64,000 nt of DNA. Source: Bacillota bacterium (GTDB taxonomy: Bacteria > Bacillota > Clostridia > Acetivibrionales > DTU013). Of this stretch, positions 1-8,520 are shown in pieces (positions within the stretch are counted from its first letter, which is position 1; every line of letters starts with the position of its first letter). Both the position numbers and the translations under genes were made by a program. The notes below the pieces were generated by a model, which searched no databases, was not told the origin of the DNA, and was given only the letters and a program-made list of their open reading frames with translations. Where the stretch lies: NCBI GenBank assembly GCA_023433505.1, contig JAEZCO010000106.1, positions 1-64,000 of the forward strand, given 5' to 3'.

Positions 1-1
1 C

Positions 2-592
2 CCCGACACCCCCCATTCCGAAGCCTCCGAAAACGGCTTTTACAACATCCACATCCGGGTCAGCGACTTTAAGAGCCCCGGAGGACCCATTCCCAGATTC
101 AAGGATAACAATACCCTGGACCTTCAGAATATCGCCATGTTCCTTTACCGGGAATACCACCTCCGGCAAAGCAACTGGAGCAGCCTGGTGGATACCCTTT
201 TCCAGGTGCTGTACCAGTATATGCTGCTCCAAAGCCAGAGCAACAATAAAAGCTCTTGTGTCAGGGAGCTGGAAAACATCCTTGTTTCAAACATCTCCAA
301 TCCTGAGTTCCGCATTGAAGACGGCCAGGAGAGTATCCCACTGTCAAATTTTTATCTGAAAAGGCTCTTTAAAAAGGAAACCGGGGTGTCTCCCATCGAA
401 TACCTGACGCAAAAGAGGATCACCTACTCAAGGCAACTGCTGGAAGGAAGAAGCGAAACTGCCCTGACCGTCAAGGAAATCGCCGGTATGGCCGGATATA
501 ATGACCCCTATTATTTTTCCAGAGTGTTTAAAAAGGTTACGGGCAAAAGCCCTTCGGAAATATACAACGAATCGTCCCCATGGGAAAAATAA
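2..592 (+). CDS. AraC-family transcriptional regulator, C-terminal part (5' end outside window)
   Basis: The reading frame is open from base 2, so the gene begins before the window; 196 residues are visible. The last ~100 residues form a typical AraC double helix-turn-helix. The first HTH precedes a YLKRLFKKETGVSP-type linker, and the second is LTVKEIAGMAGYNDPYYFSRVFKK, here cited only by its key residues (A..AGY.D..YFSR.FKK.TG.SP). The preceding part looks like the end of a sugar-sensing or cupin-like domain and is too short to assign. It is convergent with the beta-galactosidase gene, with only 46 bases between stops. AraC regulators commonly control adjacent glycoside hydrolase genes, so a sugar-responsive role is plausible but inferred. 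The family call is firm; the effector is unknown. Confidence 0.87.
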   Translation, partial: PDTPHSEASENGFYNIHIRVSDFKSPGGPIPRFKDNNTLDLQNIAMFLYREYHLRQSNWSSLVDTLFQVLYQYMLLQSQSNNKSSCVRELENILVSNISNPEFRIEDGQESIPLSNFYLKRLFKKETGVSPIEYLTQKRITYSRQLLEGRSETALTVKEIAGMAGYNDPYYFSRVFKKVTGKSPSEIYNESSPWEK

Positions 593-617
593 TCGGGCGG
601 AGCTTGCGGCTCCACCC
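583..617 (-). terminator. Rho-independent terminator for the beta-galactosidase gene
   Basis: A GC-rich stem occupies 595-617 (GGGTGGAGC / GCTCCGCCC on the minus strand, short loop, one internal mismatch). On the minus strand it is followed by GATTATTTTT, which overlaps the end of the AraC gene. On the plus strand no T-run follows, so it mainly serves the minus-strand gene. Confidence 0.6.
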
Positions 618-638
618 AATCTTATCAACAAAACAGCT

Positions 639-3600
639 TTATCCTTGAATTTCCTTGTTCACTTCCTCCGATATGTCCACAGCTTCCTTAAATATCGGCT
701 TGATCCTGACCTTGAAGCTTATATCCTTTTGGGACAGGCGATATTGGGGAAGCAGCTCCGGACCGCAGCTATTGGAGCCCACACCACTGTTCATATAGTC
801 GATATTGACGATGGTTTCGGCACGTTTCACCAATTCATGAGGATGCATGGCTTTGGTCAAATCCTCCGGTGTGAAATGGGATACATTGAAGGAGAAATCC
901 TCCATACCTGCATACAGAAGGCCCACACCTGTCAAATCGGATACCGCCGCCCACTCTGTGGCGTAATGGCTTCCATTCTCCTGGGGCATCAGGTAGTCCT
1001 CATGCATGCCGCTGACCGTAGATTCGAATTTGCTCTTCCAGGTGCTTCTATGCTTGTCGAGATAGCTTTCATGGGGACCGTAGCCAAAGTATTCCACGCG
1101 CTCATTGCCTTCCGGCATCACAAGCTGCAGTCCGAATCTGGGGAGGAACGGCACTCCTTCCCTTACCTCAACCTTTGTATCCAGCAGAATATCTCCGCTG
1201 CCGTAAACGGTCCAATACGCTTTCCCGCGAAGTACAGGCTTTGTAATATAGCCTCCCAGTGAAAACTCGGTGCAAATGGTTATATGCTTCTCGTCCCTGC
1301 TTTCCACGTTAACGCCGTATATCTTGGCATTCAGCCTGTCATAGCCTTCCTCCCGCCACTTGTTTACGATATTCCGGTCGTTATCCGTAGGACATCTCCA
1401 TACATTGAAGACCGGCGCCTTGTCTATCAGCTGCACTCCGTTATAGGTAATGCCTGTAAATGTACCGGAATATAAATCAAATACATATTTGAAATCCGTA
1501 CCTTCCAGTACTATTTCCTTAGCGGATTCAGCTACATCAAGCGAAGGTATGGCTGCCTTGGGGAGTAAGCTTTTTTCCACTTTGCCCAGCGGGAGTTCAA
1601 ACTGCGCAAAAGCCACTTCATATCCTCTCTCCGCCCAGGGGGTATAATTCTTCTGGGTATAGGAAACCGTCAGGAAATAACGCCCGTCAGCCCTTGCAGG
1701 GAAAGCATATGGAAGGATTACCGCCACCGACTCCTGAGGACCTGCATTCAAGTCGTTGAGCACGCCCTCGGCAACAACCGTGCCGTCCTTTTCAACTTTC
1801 CAATTCAAAGCGGTGCCGGACAAGTCCGTAAAGTAATTCAGGTTGGTTATTTTCAGTTCTCCCTGCTTCAGATTCACTGCTTCCGTACGGACCGGAGCAA
1901 TGACATTTTTCAATTCAAGGAGTCCGGTATGGGGCTTCCTGTCAGGATAAACAAGTCCGTCCATGCAGAAATTGAAGTCGTTGGGCTTGTCTCCGAAGTC
2001 GCCGCCGTATGCATAATACTCAATTCCTTCCGGTGTTTTTGTCCTGACTGCGTGATCGGTCCATTCCCATACAAATCCGCCGGAGAACCTGTCATATTTG
2101 TACATCAGATCCCAGTAATCCTTGAGATCCCCGGGGCCGTTGCCCATGGCATGGCAGTACTCGCAAAGGATATACGGCCGTTTTTCCGTTTCATCCTTCA
2201 GGACCAGGTCTTCCATTTCAGCTATGGAAGGGTACATTCTGCTGTATACATCCACGCAGGAAGTATCCAGGCCGTTTTTGCCCCATCCCGTAGCGCCTTC
2301 ATAATGGATCAGGCGTGAGCAGTCCCTTGCTTTGGCCCACTCTGCCATCCTAATGTGATTCTCTCCATACCCTGATTCATTTCCCATGGACCATAGGAGA
2401 ACGCATGCATGATTTTTATCACGCTCAACCATTCTCTGCACTCGGTCCACATAAGCTTTTTCAAACCGGGGATCCTTTGAAATCATGTCAATGTTGCCGG
2501 CTGAGCCTGCGCCATGGCATTCCAGATCCGTTTCATCAATCAAATAGAACCCAAGCTGGTCGCACAGCTCCAAAAACCTGGGATCATTGGGATAGTGGGA
2601 GGTTCTGACGGCGTTGATATTATGGCGCTTCATCAACAGGAGGTCATTTTTCATATGATAAAAAGGCGTGGTATGCCCCAACTCGGGATGGGAATCATGG
2701 CGGTTTACACCTTTGAATTTAATGGCTTTGCCATTGACCATGATCGCAGAATCCCTGACTTCGATTTTCCGGAAGCCGACTTTTTGGAGAATTATTTCAT
2801 CTCCCAGATAAAGATAAAGGCTGTAAAGCTGTGGTATTTCAGCGGACCAAAGCTTCGGGCCCGATACTTTGATTGAAACGGAACCTTGCTTTTGCACTGC
2901 AGCAGTCTCATCATGAAGGACCGTCCCTGTTGTATCCTTCAATACGGCCCTGACCTGGGAGGCTTCGCCGCTTGAAAGCTCTATTTCACAAGTCAAGGTG
3001 CCTTCGCTGAAATCGTCCTTGAGCCCGGTTTTTACAAAAAAATCGGCTATATGGGTCTTGCTGCGCTTTTGCAGAAAAACCTCCCGGAAGATTCCCGAAA
3101 GCCGCCACATATCCTGGTCCTCCAGATAGCTTCCGTCGCACCATTTCAGCACCATCACCGCCAGGCGGTTTTTCCCCTGCTGCAAATACCCGGTAATATC
3201 AAACTCGGAGGTCATATGGCTTACCTGGCTGTATCCGACCGGCTTTCCGTTGACCCAGACATAAAAGCAGGAATCTACCCCTTCAAAAACCAGGAATACA
3301 TCCTTTCCATCGGACCTGTCAACGGTAAAATCGCGGATGAAAAGACCGGCTGGATTGTTGTCGGGCACATATGGAGGATCGCATGGATAAGGGTAGTTGA
3401 CGTTGGTATAATTGGGGATATCATACCCATGCATTTGCCAGTTCGAGGGGACGGTAAGGTTATCCCAGCTGCCTGCATCATAATTCTCCGCTTGGAAGCC
3501 GTCCTCCACCTGGTAAACGGAATCGTGATATTTGAATTTCCACACTCCGTTGAGACTCTGATAGTATTTGGAATTCCCGCGCAACGCCTTCTCTGCTTTT

Positions 3601-3695
3601 GCTTCACTCTCATAAGGGATAAAATAAGCGCGGGGTTTTTCGCAGTTCACATGCAAAACATCCGGATTCTCCCAATACTTTTCAACAAAAAACAT
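639..3695 (-). CDS. lacZ: Beta-galactosidase, glycoside hydrolase family 2 (LacZ type)
   Basis: Hydrolyses terminal beta-D-galactosides; no signal peptide is visible, so it should act in the cytoplasm. The 1018-residue length matches LacZ-type enzymes with five domains: sugar-binding jelly roll, two immunoglobulin-like domains around a TIM barrel, and a C-terminal beta-sandwich. The acid/base glutamate lies in WSMGNESG (codon 2376-2378, about residue 440) and the nucleophile in ILCEYCHAMGN (codon 2160-2162, about residue 512). The start chosen is the ATG at 3695, five bases after GGGAGGT; a GTG 21 bases upstream would place that ribosome site inside the gene. It is a single-gene unit with its own promoter (3854-3883) and terminator (583-617). 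The substrate could be lactose, arabinogalactan fragments or other galactosides; no permease is adjacent. Confidence 0.94.
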   Translation of the reverse strand: MFFVEKYWENPDVLHVNCEKPRAYFIPYESEAKAEKALRGNSKYYQSLNGVWKFKYHDSVYQVEDGFQAENYDAGSWDNLTVPSNWQMHGYDIPNYTNVNYPYPCDPPYVPDNNPAGLFIRDFTVDRSDGKDVFLVFEGVDSCFYVWVNGKPVGYSQVSHMTSEFDITGYLQQGKNRLAVMVLKWCDGSYLEDQDMWRLSGIFREVFLQKRSKTHIADFFVKTGLKDDFSEGTLTCEIELSSGEASQVRAVLKDTTGTVLHDETAAVQKQGSVSIKVSGPKLWSAEIPQLYSLYLYLGDEIILQKVGFRKIEVRDSAIMVNGKAIKFKGVNRHDSHPELGHTTPFYHMKNDLLLMKRHNINAVRTSHYPNDPRFLELCDQLGFYLIDETDLECHGAGSAGNIDMISKDPRFEKAYVDRVQRMVERDKNHACVLLWSMGNESGYGENHIRMAEWAKARDCSRLIHYEGATGWGKNGLDTSCVDVYSRMYPSIAEMEDLVLKDETEKRPYILCEYCHAMGNGPGDLKDYWDLMYKYDRFSGGFVWEWTDHAVRTKTPEGIEYYAYGGDFGDKPNDFNFCMDGLVYPDRKPHTGLLELKNVIAPVRTEAVNLKQGELKITNLNYFTDLSGTALNWKVEKDGTVVAEGVLNDLNAGPQESVAVILPYAFPARADGRYFLTVSYTQKNYTPWAERGYEVAFAQFELPLGKVEKSLLPKAAIPSLDVAESAKEIVLEGTDFKYVFDLYSGTFTGITYNGVQLIDKAPVFNVWRCPTDNDRNIVNKWREEGYDRLNAKIYGVNVESRDEKHITICTEFSLGGYITKPVLRGKAYWTVYGSGDILLDTKVEVREGVPFLPRFGLQLVMPEGNERVEYFGYGPHESYLDKHRSTWKSKFESTVSGMHEDYLMPQENGSHYATEWAAVSDLTGVGLLYAGMEDFSFNVSHFTPEDLTKAMHPHELVKRAETIVNIDYMNSGVGSNSCGPELLPQYRLSQKDISFKVRIKPIFKEAVDISEEVNKEIQG

Positions 3696-3838
3696 TTCAT
3701 ACCTCCCTGACTTCACGGATACTGCGGCGTAACAAAAATAAACTCCTCCGGCTTCAGACGCTTTCTTAAACGATGGCCGACGCCGCTGAAAGGATAACCA
3801 AAATGTTTCGCCGCAGCATTACGCGCAAGTAATAATAT

Positions 3839-3883
3839 TTTAATACTGTAATTATTATATTGCAGTATTAAAGGCCATTACAA
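3839..3883 (-). promoter_or_regulatory. Putative lacZ promoter overlapped by a 34-base inverted repeat
   Basis: On the minus strand TTGTAA (3878-3883), an 18-base spacer and TATAAT (3854-3859) form a sigma-A type promoter about 140 bases before the lacZ start. An inverted repeat with 14-base arms (3839-3852 and 3859-3872, one mismatch, 6-base centre) covers the -10 box and most of the spacer. This placement suits a repressor operator. It could instead be an RNA hairpin after the SDR gene, but it lacks a T-run. Confidence 0.5.
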
Positions 3884-3926
3884 TAGAATTATATTAATTC
3901 CGGGAGAATATAAAATGTTCATATAG

Positions 3927-4940
3927 TTATATCATTGCCGCTTCCATACCTTTTTCCCAGCCCCGGATGATCCGGTCCGAAAGACTGTTGAAGCTGTCAT
4001 CGGCCTGACACAGCTCCGGATTTGCCTCATACCAGCGGACGGATTCCCTGATACCTTCGGCGAAGGGCACCGTGGCGCTGAAGCCGGGCACAAACCGTTT
4101 TATCTTGCTGTTGTCAAAAACCATACTGATCGACTTCTCTCCGATAAGGCCGCCGGTAGACTCGGGTGATACCCTGCAGATGAAATCGGAGGAAACATGG
4201 AGAATGTCAGGCTCCACACCGGCTGCCGCTCCTATGGCACAGGCAATCTGGTCCCACGTCAGCACTTCGTCCGAGGTAATGTGGAAGGCGTGGCCGATGG
4301 CCTTGAAATTGCCCAGTAATCCGGCAAAGCCTTTGGCAAAGTCCGTATTGTGGGTTATGGTAAAGAGGGATGTGCCGTCGCCGGGCACAATGATCTTTTT
4401 GCCCTTTTTCATCCTGTCAATGAGGGTCCACCTGCGTTCCCTGCTGTTGAACAGAAAGGGAATGGTGGTTTTGTTATAGGTGTAGGAAGGCCTGACGATG
4501 GTGACGGGAAAGCCGTTTTTTCTATACTCCTGCATCAGTATGTCCTCGCATGCAATTTTTTCCCTGGAATACTCCCAATAGGGATTGCATAAGGGGGTGG
4601 ATTCATCAATCAGATAGTGACGCAACGGCTTCTGATATGCGGAAGCGGTACTGATGAAGATGAACTGACCGGTTATACCGGAAAAAAGACGGATATCGTT
4701 CTCCACATGCTCCGGAACATAGGAAATCCAATCAACCACCGCATCAAAGCGGTGATTTCCCAGAGCAGACCTGACAGAATCGGCATCTCTTATATCGCCT
4801 TTTAGAACTCTGACACCCTGGGGTACAAAGTCATTGCGGGTACCTCGGTTTAAAAGGTACAGCTCCATCCCTTTTTCTACCGCCAATGCGGAAACTGCAC
4901 TGCTGATAACCCCTGTGCCGCCTATAAATAAAACCTTCAT
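3927..4940 (-). CDS. NAD-dependent epimerase/dehydratase (extended SDR family)
   Basis: A 337-residue Rossmann-fold oxidoreductase. The nucleotide-binding loop is at the extreme N terminus (VLFIGGTGVISS). An acidic residue pairs with GDIRDA near residue 55, FISTASAY supplies the catalytic serine region, and YSREK is the YxxxK catalytic pair near residue 135. This set is typical of extended SDR sugar-nucleotide epimerases/dehydratases and of sugar or uronate dehydrogenases; the exact substrate cannot be told. The start at 4940 follows AGAGGT at good spacing; an upstream TTG is less likely. It sits between lacZ and uxaC in the same orientation, but a terminator (5108-5148) separates it from uxaC and it has its own promoter candidate. 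A role in processing galactose- or uronate-derived sugars is inference from neighbours. Confidence 0.85.
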   Translation of the reverse strand: MKVLFIGGTGVISSAVSALAVEKGMELYLLNRGTRNDFVPQGVRVLKGDIRDADSVRSALGNHRFDAVVDWISYVPEHVENDIRLFSGITGQFIFISTASAYQKPLRHYLIDESTPLCNPYWEYSREKIACEDILMQEYRKNGFPVTIVRPSYTYNKTTIPFLFNSRERRWTLIDRMKKGKKIIVPGDGTSLFTITHNTDFAKGFAGLLGNFKAIGHAFHITSDEVLTWDQIACAIGAAAGVEPDILHVSSDFICRVSPESTGGLIGEKSISMVFDNSKIKRFVPGFSATVPFAEGIRESVRWYEANPELCQADDSFNSLSDRIIRGWEKGMEAAMI

Positions 4941-5021
4941 GTAATCTACCTCTTTTCTCAAACTTTATCTGCAAGTATTGACAGCGCCTGCCGTCTTTTT
5001 TTACAAGCCATCTATTAATAA

Positions 5022-5050
5022 CTTATACAATAGATTATAGCAACTATCAA
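5022..5050 (-). promoter_or_regulatory. Putative sigma-A promoter of the SDR gene
   Basis: On the minus strand TTGATA (5045-5050), 17 bases and TATAAG (5022-5027), about 80 bases upstream of the start at 4940. Confidence 0.4.
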
Positions 5051-5107
5051 CTTTTATGTATAGATGAATGGAGTAAGGTTCATCACCTATCCGGGATTAA
5101 ATCATTG

Positions 5108-5148
5108 AAAAAATAAAAGACCTGATCTGCTTTGCCGCAAACCAGGTC
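5108..5148 (-). terminator. Rho-independent terminator downstream of uxaC
   Basis: The stem GACCTG...CAGGTC (5119-5148) is extended inward through GU pairs and TGC/GCA. On the minus strand it is followed by TTTTATTTTTT (5108-5118). It ends the hexuronate transcript just before the SDR gene promoter. Confidence 0.75.
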
Positions 5149-5195
5149 CCGTTTTCAATTCTTATCAAGCTTTACTTTTCTATAGCAGCAATCCC

Positions 5196-6596
5196 TTATA
5201 GGTCAAAATACCTTACAGCGTTATTGTAGCATATGTCCCGGACCATTTTGCCAAGGAGCTCCAGATCCCTGGGTGCTTCGCCGTTTTCTACCCACTCCCC
5301 GATCAAATTGCACAGGATCCGCCTGAAATACTCATGCCGGGTATAGGAAAGAAAGCTTCTGGAATCCGTCAGCATCCCCACAAATCTGCTTAGCAGGCCA
5401 AGGTTTGCAAGGGCCGTCATTTGTTTCACCATGCCGTCCTTCTGGTCATTGAACCACCAGCCTGAGCCGAATTGCACCTTCCCCGGGATGCCGTCTCCCT
5501 GGAAGCAGCCCGCAATGGAAGCTAAAACCTCATTGTTCACAGGATTCAGGCAGTATAGAATGGTCTTGGGCAGCTGCCCCTTTTCCTCGAGGGCATTGAG
5601 GGTTTTTGCCAATGCTTCGGCATACATAAAGTCGCCGATGGCATCAAAGCCTGTATCCGGCCCCAGAAGCTTCATCATGCGTGAATTATTGTTTCTTATG
5701 GTTCCCAGATGGAGCTGCATTACCCAATTCCTGCGTGCATACTCCCTGCCGAGGAACAGGATAACCTGCGTCTTATATTTGTTTACTTCAAGCTGCGTAA
5801 GAGATTCGCCCTTCAAGGCTTTTCCCAATATACTTGAAGCTTCCTCCTCCGACCCCTGGCAAAAGATTGCATAGTCCAGGCCATGGTCGGATAATCTGCA
5901 GCCTGCCTGGTGGAAATAATCCATTCTTTCACTTAGCGCATTTTTCAAGTCATCCAATGTCCCGATTTTATAGCCCACCACTGCTCCAAGCTTCGACAGC
6001 CAGTCGCAGAAGCCGTCCTTATCGATGTTTATTCCCTTGTCAGGCCGGAAGGAAGGCAGCACCTTTACATCAAAGGCGGCATCTGCTGCGATGGCCTTGT
6101 GATATTCCAGGGAATCCGCCGGATCATCCGTTGTACAAACGACCTTGACATTGAACCGTTTAACCAAGCCCCTTGTACTGAATTCATCCCTCCGGAGCTT
6201 TTCATTGCAGGCTTCCCATATTTCTTCGGCAGTTTCAGAGGACAGCAGCTTATCTATTCCGAAAAACCTTTTTAATTCCAGATGAGTCCAGTGATAAAGC
6301 GGGTTGCCGATTAAACAGGGCATGGTTTCAGCCCATTTCAAAAACTTCTCCTTGTCCCCGGCATCGCCGGTGATGTACTTTTCATCAACGCCGTTGCTTC
6401 TGAGCGCCCTCCATTTGTAATGGTCTCCGCCCAGCCAGATTTCGGTGATATTTTTGTATTTTTTGTCTTCCGCTATTTCACTGGGCTTAATGTGGCAATG
6501 GTAATCGAATATCGGCATATCCTTCGCATAGCCCTGGTATAAATCCACTGCAAAGGCGTTATTCAGCATAAATTTTTCATCCATGAACTGCTTCAT
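5196..6596 (-). CDS. uxaC: Glucuronate/galacturonate isomerase (uronate isomerase)
   Basis: Interconverts D-glucuronate with D-fructuronate and D-galacturonate with D-tagaturonate in the cytoplasm, the first step of hexuronate breakdown. The protein has 466 residues, the usual length. It shows the amidohydrolase-like start FDYHCHIKPSEIAED (metal-binding HxH near residue 33), the WLGGDHYKWRA segment, RFNVKVVCTTDDPADSL, and the late MLTDSRSFLSYTRHEYFRR motif conserved in UxaC. AAGGAGG lies upstream of the start at 6596. It is followed by a terminator and preceded 284 bases upstream by the epimerase gene 6881-8413 on the same strand. The pair fits a galacturonate pathway that epimerises tagaturonate. 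Regulation by the LacI protein at 8521-9510 is likely but inferred. Confidence 0.95.
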   Translation of the reverse strand: MKQFMDEKFMLNNAFAVDLYQGYAKDMPIFDYHCHIKPSEIAEDKKYKNITEIWLGGDHYKWRALRSNGVDEKYITGDAGDKEKFLKWAETMPCLIGNPLYHWTHLELKRFFGIDKLLSSETAEEIWEACNEKLRRDEFSTRGLVKRFNVKVVCTTDDPADSLEYHKAIAADAAFDVKVLPSFRPDKGINIDKDGFCDWLSKLGAVVGYKIGTLDDLKNALSERMDYFHQAGCRLSDHGLDYAIFCQGSEEEASSILGKALKGESLTQLEVNKYKTQVILFLGREYARRNWVMQLHLGTIRNNNSRMMKLLGPDTGFDAIGDFMYAEALAKTLNALEEKGQLPKTILYCLNPVNNEVLASIAGCFQGDGIPGKVQFGSGWWFNDQKDGMVKQMTALANLGLLSRFVGMLTDSRSFLSYTRHEYFRRILCNLIGEWVENGEAPRDLELLGKMVRDICYNNAVRYFDL

Positions 6597-6669
6597 TTTC
6601 CTTCATTCCTCCTTCATAGAGTGTCAGTCACCTAACTTATTTACTTATTCAGACAAATGTTAATTTACT

Positions 6670-6801
6670 GGACAGGGGACGGTCCTCGTCCGGGAAATAT
6701 TCGTCAGCTAGACTGCTGCGCTTCGTTCCGTTCGTAATGTCCATGCCGCATGCGGCACACCTAAGTATGAAAATATAGCGGCGACCAGTGGTCGCCCCTA
6801 C
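6670..6801. repeat. Cluster of REP-like palindromes in the uxaE-uxaC spacer
   Basis: Three palindromes occur in 132 bases. At 6670-6691 an imperfect hairpin has arms GGACAGGGGAC / GTCCTCGTCC with a bulged A. At 6744-6757 there is the perfect palindrome TGCCGCATGCGGCA. At 6780-6796 GGCGACCA G TGGTCGCC is followed by CCTAC. The last element, with its CCTAC tail, recurs at 38451-38473 beside a relic transposase of the REP-associated type, and a related form is at 56698-56719. No gene is visible here. The cluster probably separates uxaE from uxaC in the mRNA or acts as a processing site. Confidence 0.55.
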
Positions 6802-6880
6802 AATGGACTCCTTTTTCATACCAATAACAAGTTGTTATTGCACATTCTTTAGATATGTGGCAAGTGAGAACCGGCCCTTG

Positions 6881-8413
6881 TCACTTTATCCCAAGCATTT
6901 CCGTGTGTCTCCCGATATGCTTCACAAGAGCTGCATAATATTCCTCTTCATAGCTATTCAAAGTAGAATATAGCTCGTCCTTAAAGCTTGATGTACCGTC
7001 GGCGTTTTTTGCCAGCAGGATCAACCCGTAGGTAATATGCAGCACCTGTCTGGAATCCTCCTTGTCCATCAGCGTTACAAGCTCATTGTCCTTTAATGCG
7101 TCGATGGAAGGAATATTGGCCGGGTCGGCGCTTATGTGGTAATATTTCTTGGCCTCCGGCAGTTTTTCCAGGGCAAAGGCGTGCATTCTCCTGTAAAGCC
7201 CGGGGTTTTTAAGCGCGATGATCCTTACCGCCTCCAGCCAATTGGTCCCGGCAGTTTTCAAATGATATACCCCTCCGGTCATTTGGCCTATGACGGGGAA
7301 CACCTTAAACTTGTCGCTGCCTGAATGGATGCTCAGCTTATAGCCCAGCTTTTCCGCTATTTTGGTATGTATTTCAAACTCTTTTGTGAACTGCGCTATA
7401 TCCCCCCGGTAGTCGATCCCCTTCTGGAATTCCCCGCAGAATCTGGGAGCAAGGCTGGTTATTTCCACGCCTGCATCCAGCAGCTCCCTGGCCACAACAT
7501 AATGGGCTGCGGGTGAAGTAGGAGTTTGCGTCTCGTCGATGGACATCTCGAAGTCAATGGACCTCCCGCAATTGGCAATCACCTGGTGATAAATGCTAAT
7601 TGTATACTTAATGGCGTTAAGATAGATCAGAAGGATTCTTTGAAACTTTGCCCCGGAAAATTCAATGACAGAGCCGGCCACCTGGATACCGCCCTTTAAA
7701 TATTTTGATTCAAGCCTGTTCCTGTCCTCCTCCGGGACACTGGCATAAAGCTCCTGAACCTCTCTGTCCGAAAGGCCGGTAATGTCGTTTCTTATATGCT
7801 CGGAGCAGTCAAGGGTGATCATTGTAAAACCGTAGTCCAGAGCCATTTTTACTTCCCCGGCTGTTTTCAGATGGTCCCCGTCGGCGCCGAAGCCTTTGGT
7901 CCAGCCTTCCTGGAAAACAGCCCAGGATGCTGCCGCCAGAACATCTTCATAGGTCCTGCCGGTAAGATTCAATTCTCGCATGGACTGTTGTGCCAGAACG
8001 GGAAAGGCGTCATGCTCCTTCAATAACCTCAAATGCCCGGGCGAGGCCAGCCCCAGCCTGTCTCCCAATCCTATGGTTATTTTCCTTCCTTTGTGGCTGA
8101 CCGGATTGGTATATGGAAATATCCTTCTTATAACCTTGCAGTTGGCATTATCCAGTCCGCATACCTTCACCTTTGAGCCTGAAAAATCCGTTTCTTCACC
8201 GTCCAATTCCTTGAATGCTTCACTCTCCTTGAAGACAATCAGTTTCTTCCCGCTTTTATCCCTGGCAATGAAGAAATAAGAGCCGTCATAAAGATTTATC
8301 GACGAGGGGTATACTCCAAATGCGGAAAAATCAGCCTGAGCCGCCTTTCTTAAGCTTTCCGTGTCAGACTCGCCGGAATTGATGCGCCTTAAAAACTCTC
8401 TCCATTCACTCAT
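6881..8413 (-). CDS. uxaE: Tagaturonate/fructuronate epimerase (UxaE family)
   Basis: A 510-residue protein resembling the metal-dependent UxaE epimerases, which convert D-tagaturonate to D-fructuronate at C4. Matching landmarks are GLGDRLGLASPGHLRLLKE near residue 115, the GFGADGDHLK segment near residue 195, MITLDCSEHIRND near residue 220, and conserved SIDFEMSIDETQTPTSPAAH around residue 305. It ends with SIHSGSDKFKVFP and a PE..YYHISADP region. AAGGAG lies nine bases before the ATG. With UxaC next to it, galacturonate would enter the glucuronate branch without UxaB/UxaA; the downstream mannonate enzymes are not in this window. The family call is fairly secure; activity on another ketohexuronate is possible. 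Confidence 0.85.
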   Translation of the reverse strand: MSEWREFLRRINSGESDTESLRKAAQADFSAFGVYPSSINLYDGSYFFIARDKSGKKLIVFKESEAFKELDGEETDFSGSKVKVCGLDNANCKVIRRIFPYTNPVSHKGRKITIGLGDRLGLASPGHLRLLKEHDAFPVLAQQSMRELNLTGRTYEDVLAAASWAVFQEGWTKGFGADGDHLKTAGEVKMALDYGFTMITLDCSEHIRNDITGLSDREVQELYASVPEEDRNRLESKYLKGGIQVAGSVIEFSGAKFQRILLIYLNAIKYTISIYHQVIANCGRSIDFEMSIDETQTPTSPAAHYVVARELLDAGVEITSLAPRFCGEFQKGIDYRGDIAQFTKEFEIHTKIAEKLGYKLSIHSGSDKFKVFPVIGQMTGGVYHLKTAGTNWLEAVRIIALKNPGLYRRMHAFALEKLPEAKKYYHISADPANIPSIDALKDNELVTLMDKEDSRQVLHITYGLILLAKNADGTSSFKDELYSTLNSYEEEYYAALVKHIGRHTEMLGIK

Positions 8414-8520
8414 GTCCTTCGCTCCTTAATATATAATCAACATTCGCTTTCCTAATCACTGTCTTCATCAAGAATCCAAATATCAGCTTTCACTGAGTTA
8501 TCACAGCCTACATGCCGGCT

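Noticed and set aside
501..3710. Long plus-strand frames opposite lacZ (such as 501-1262 and 3051-3710)
   Set aside because: They mirror a well-supported GH2 gene and have no ribosome sites or protein motifs.
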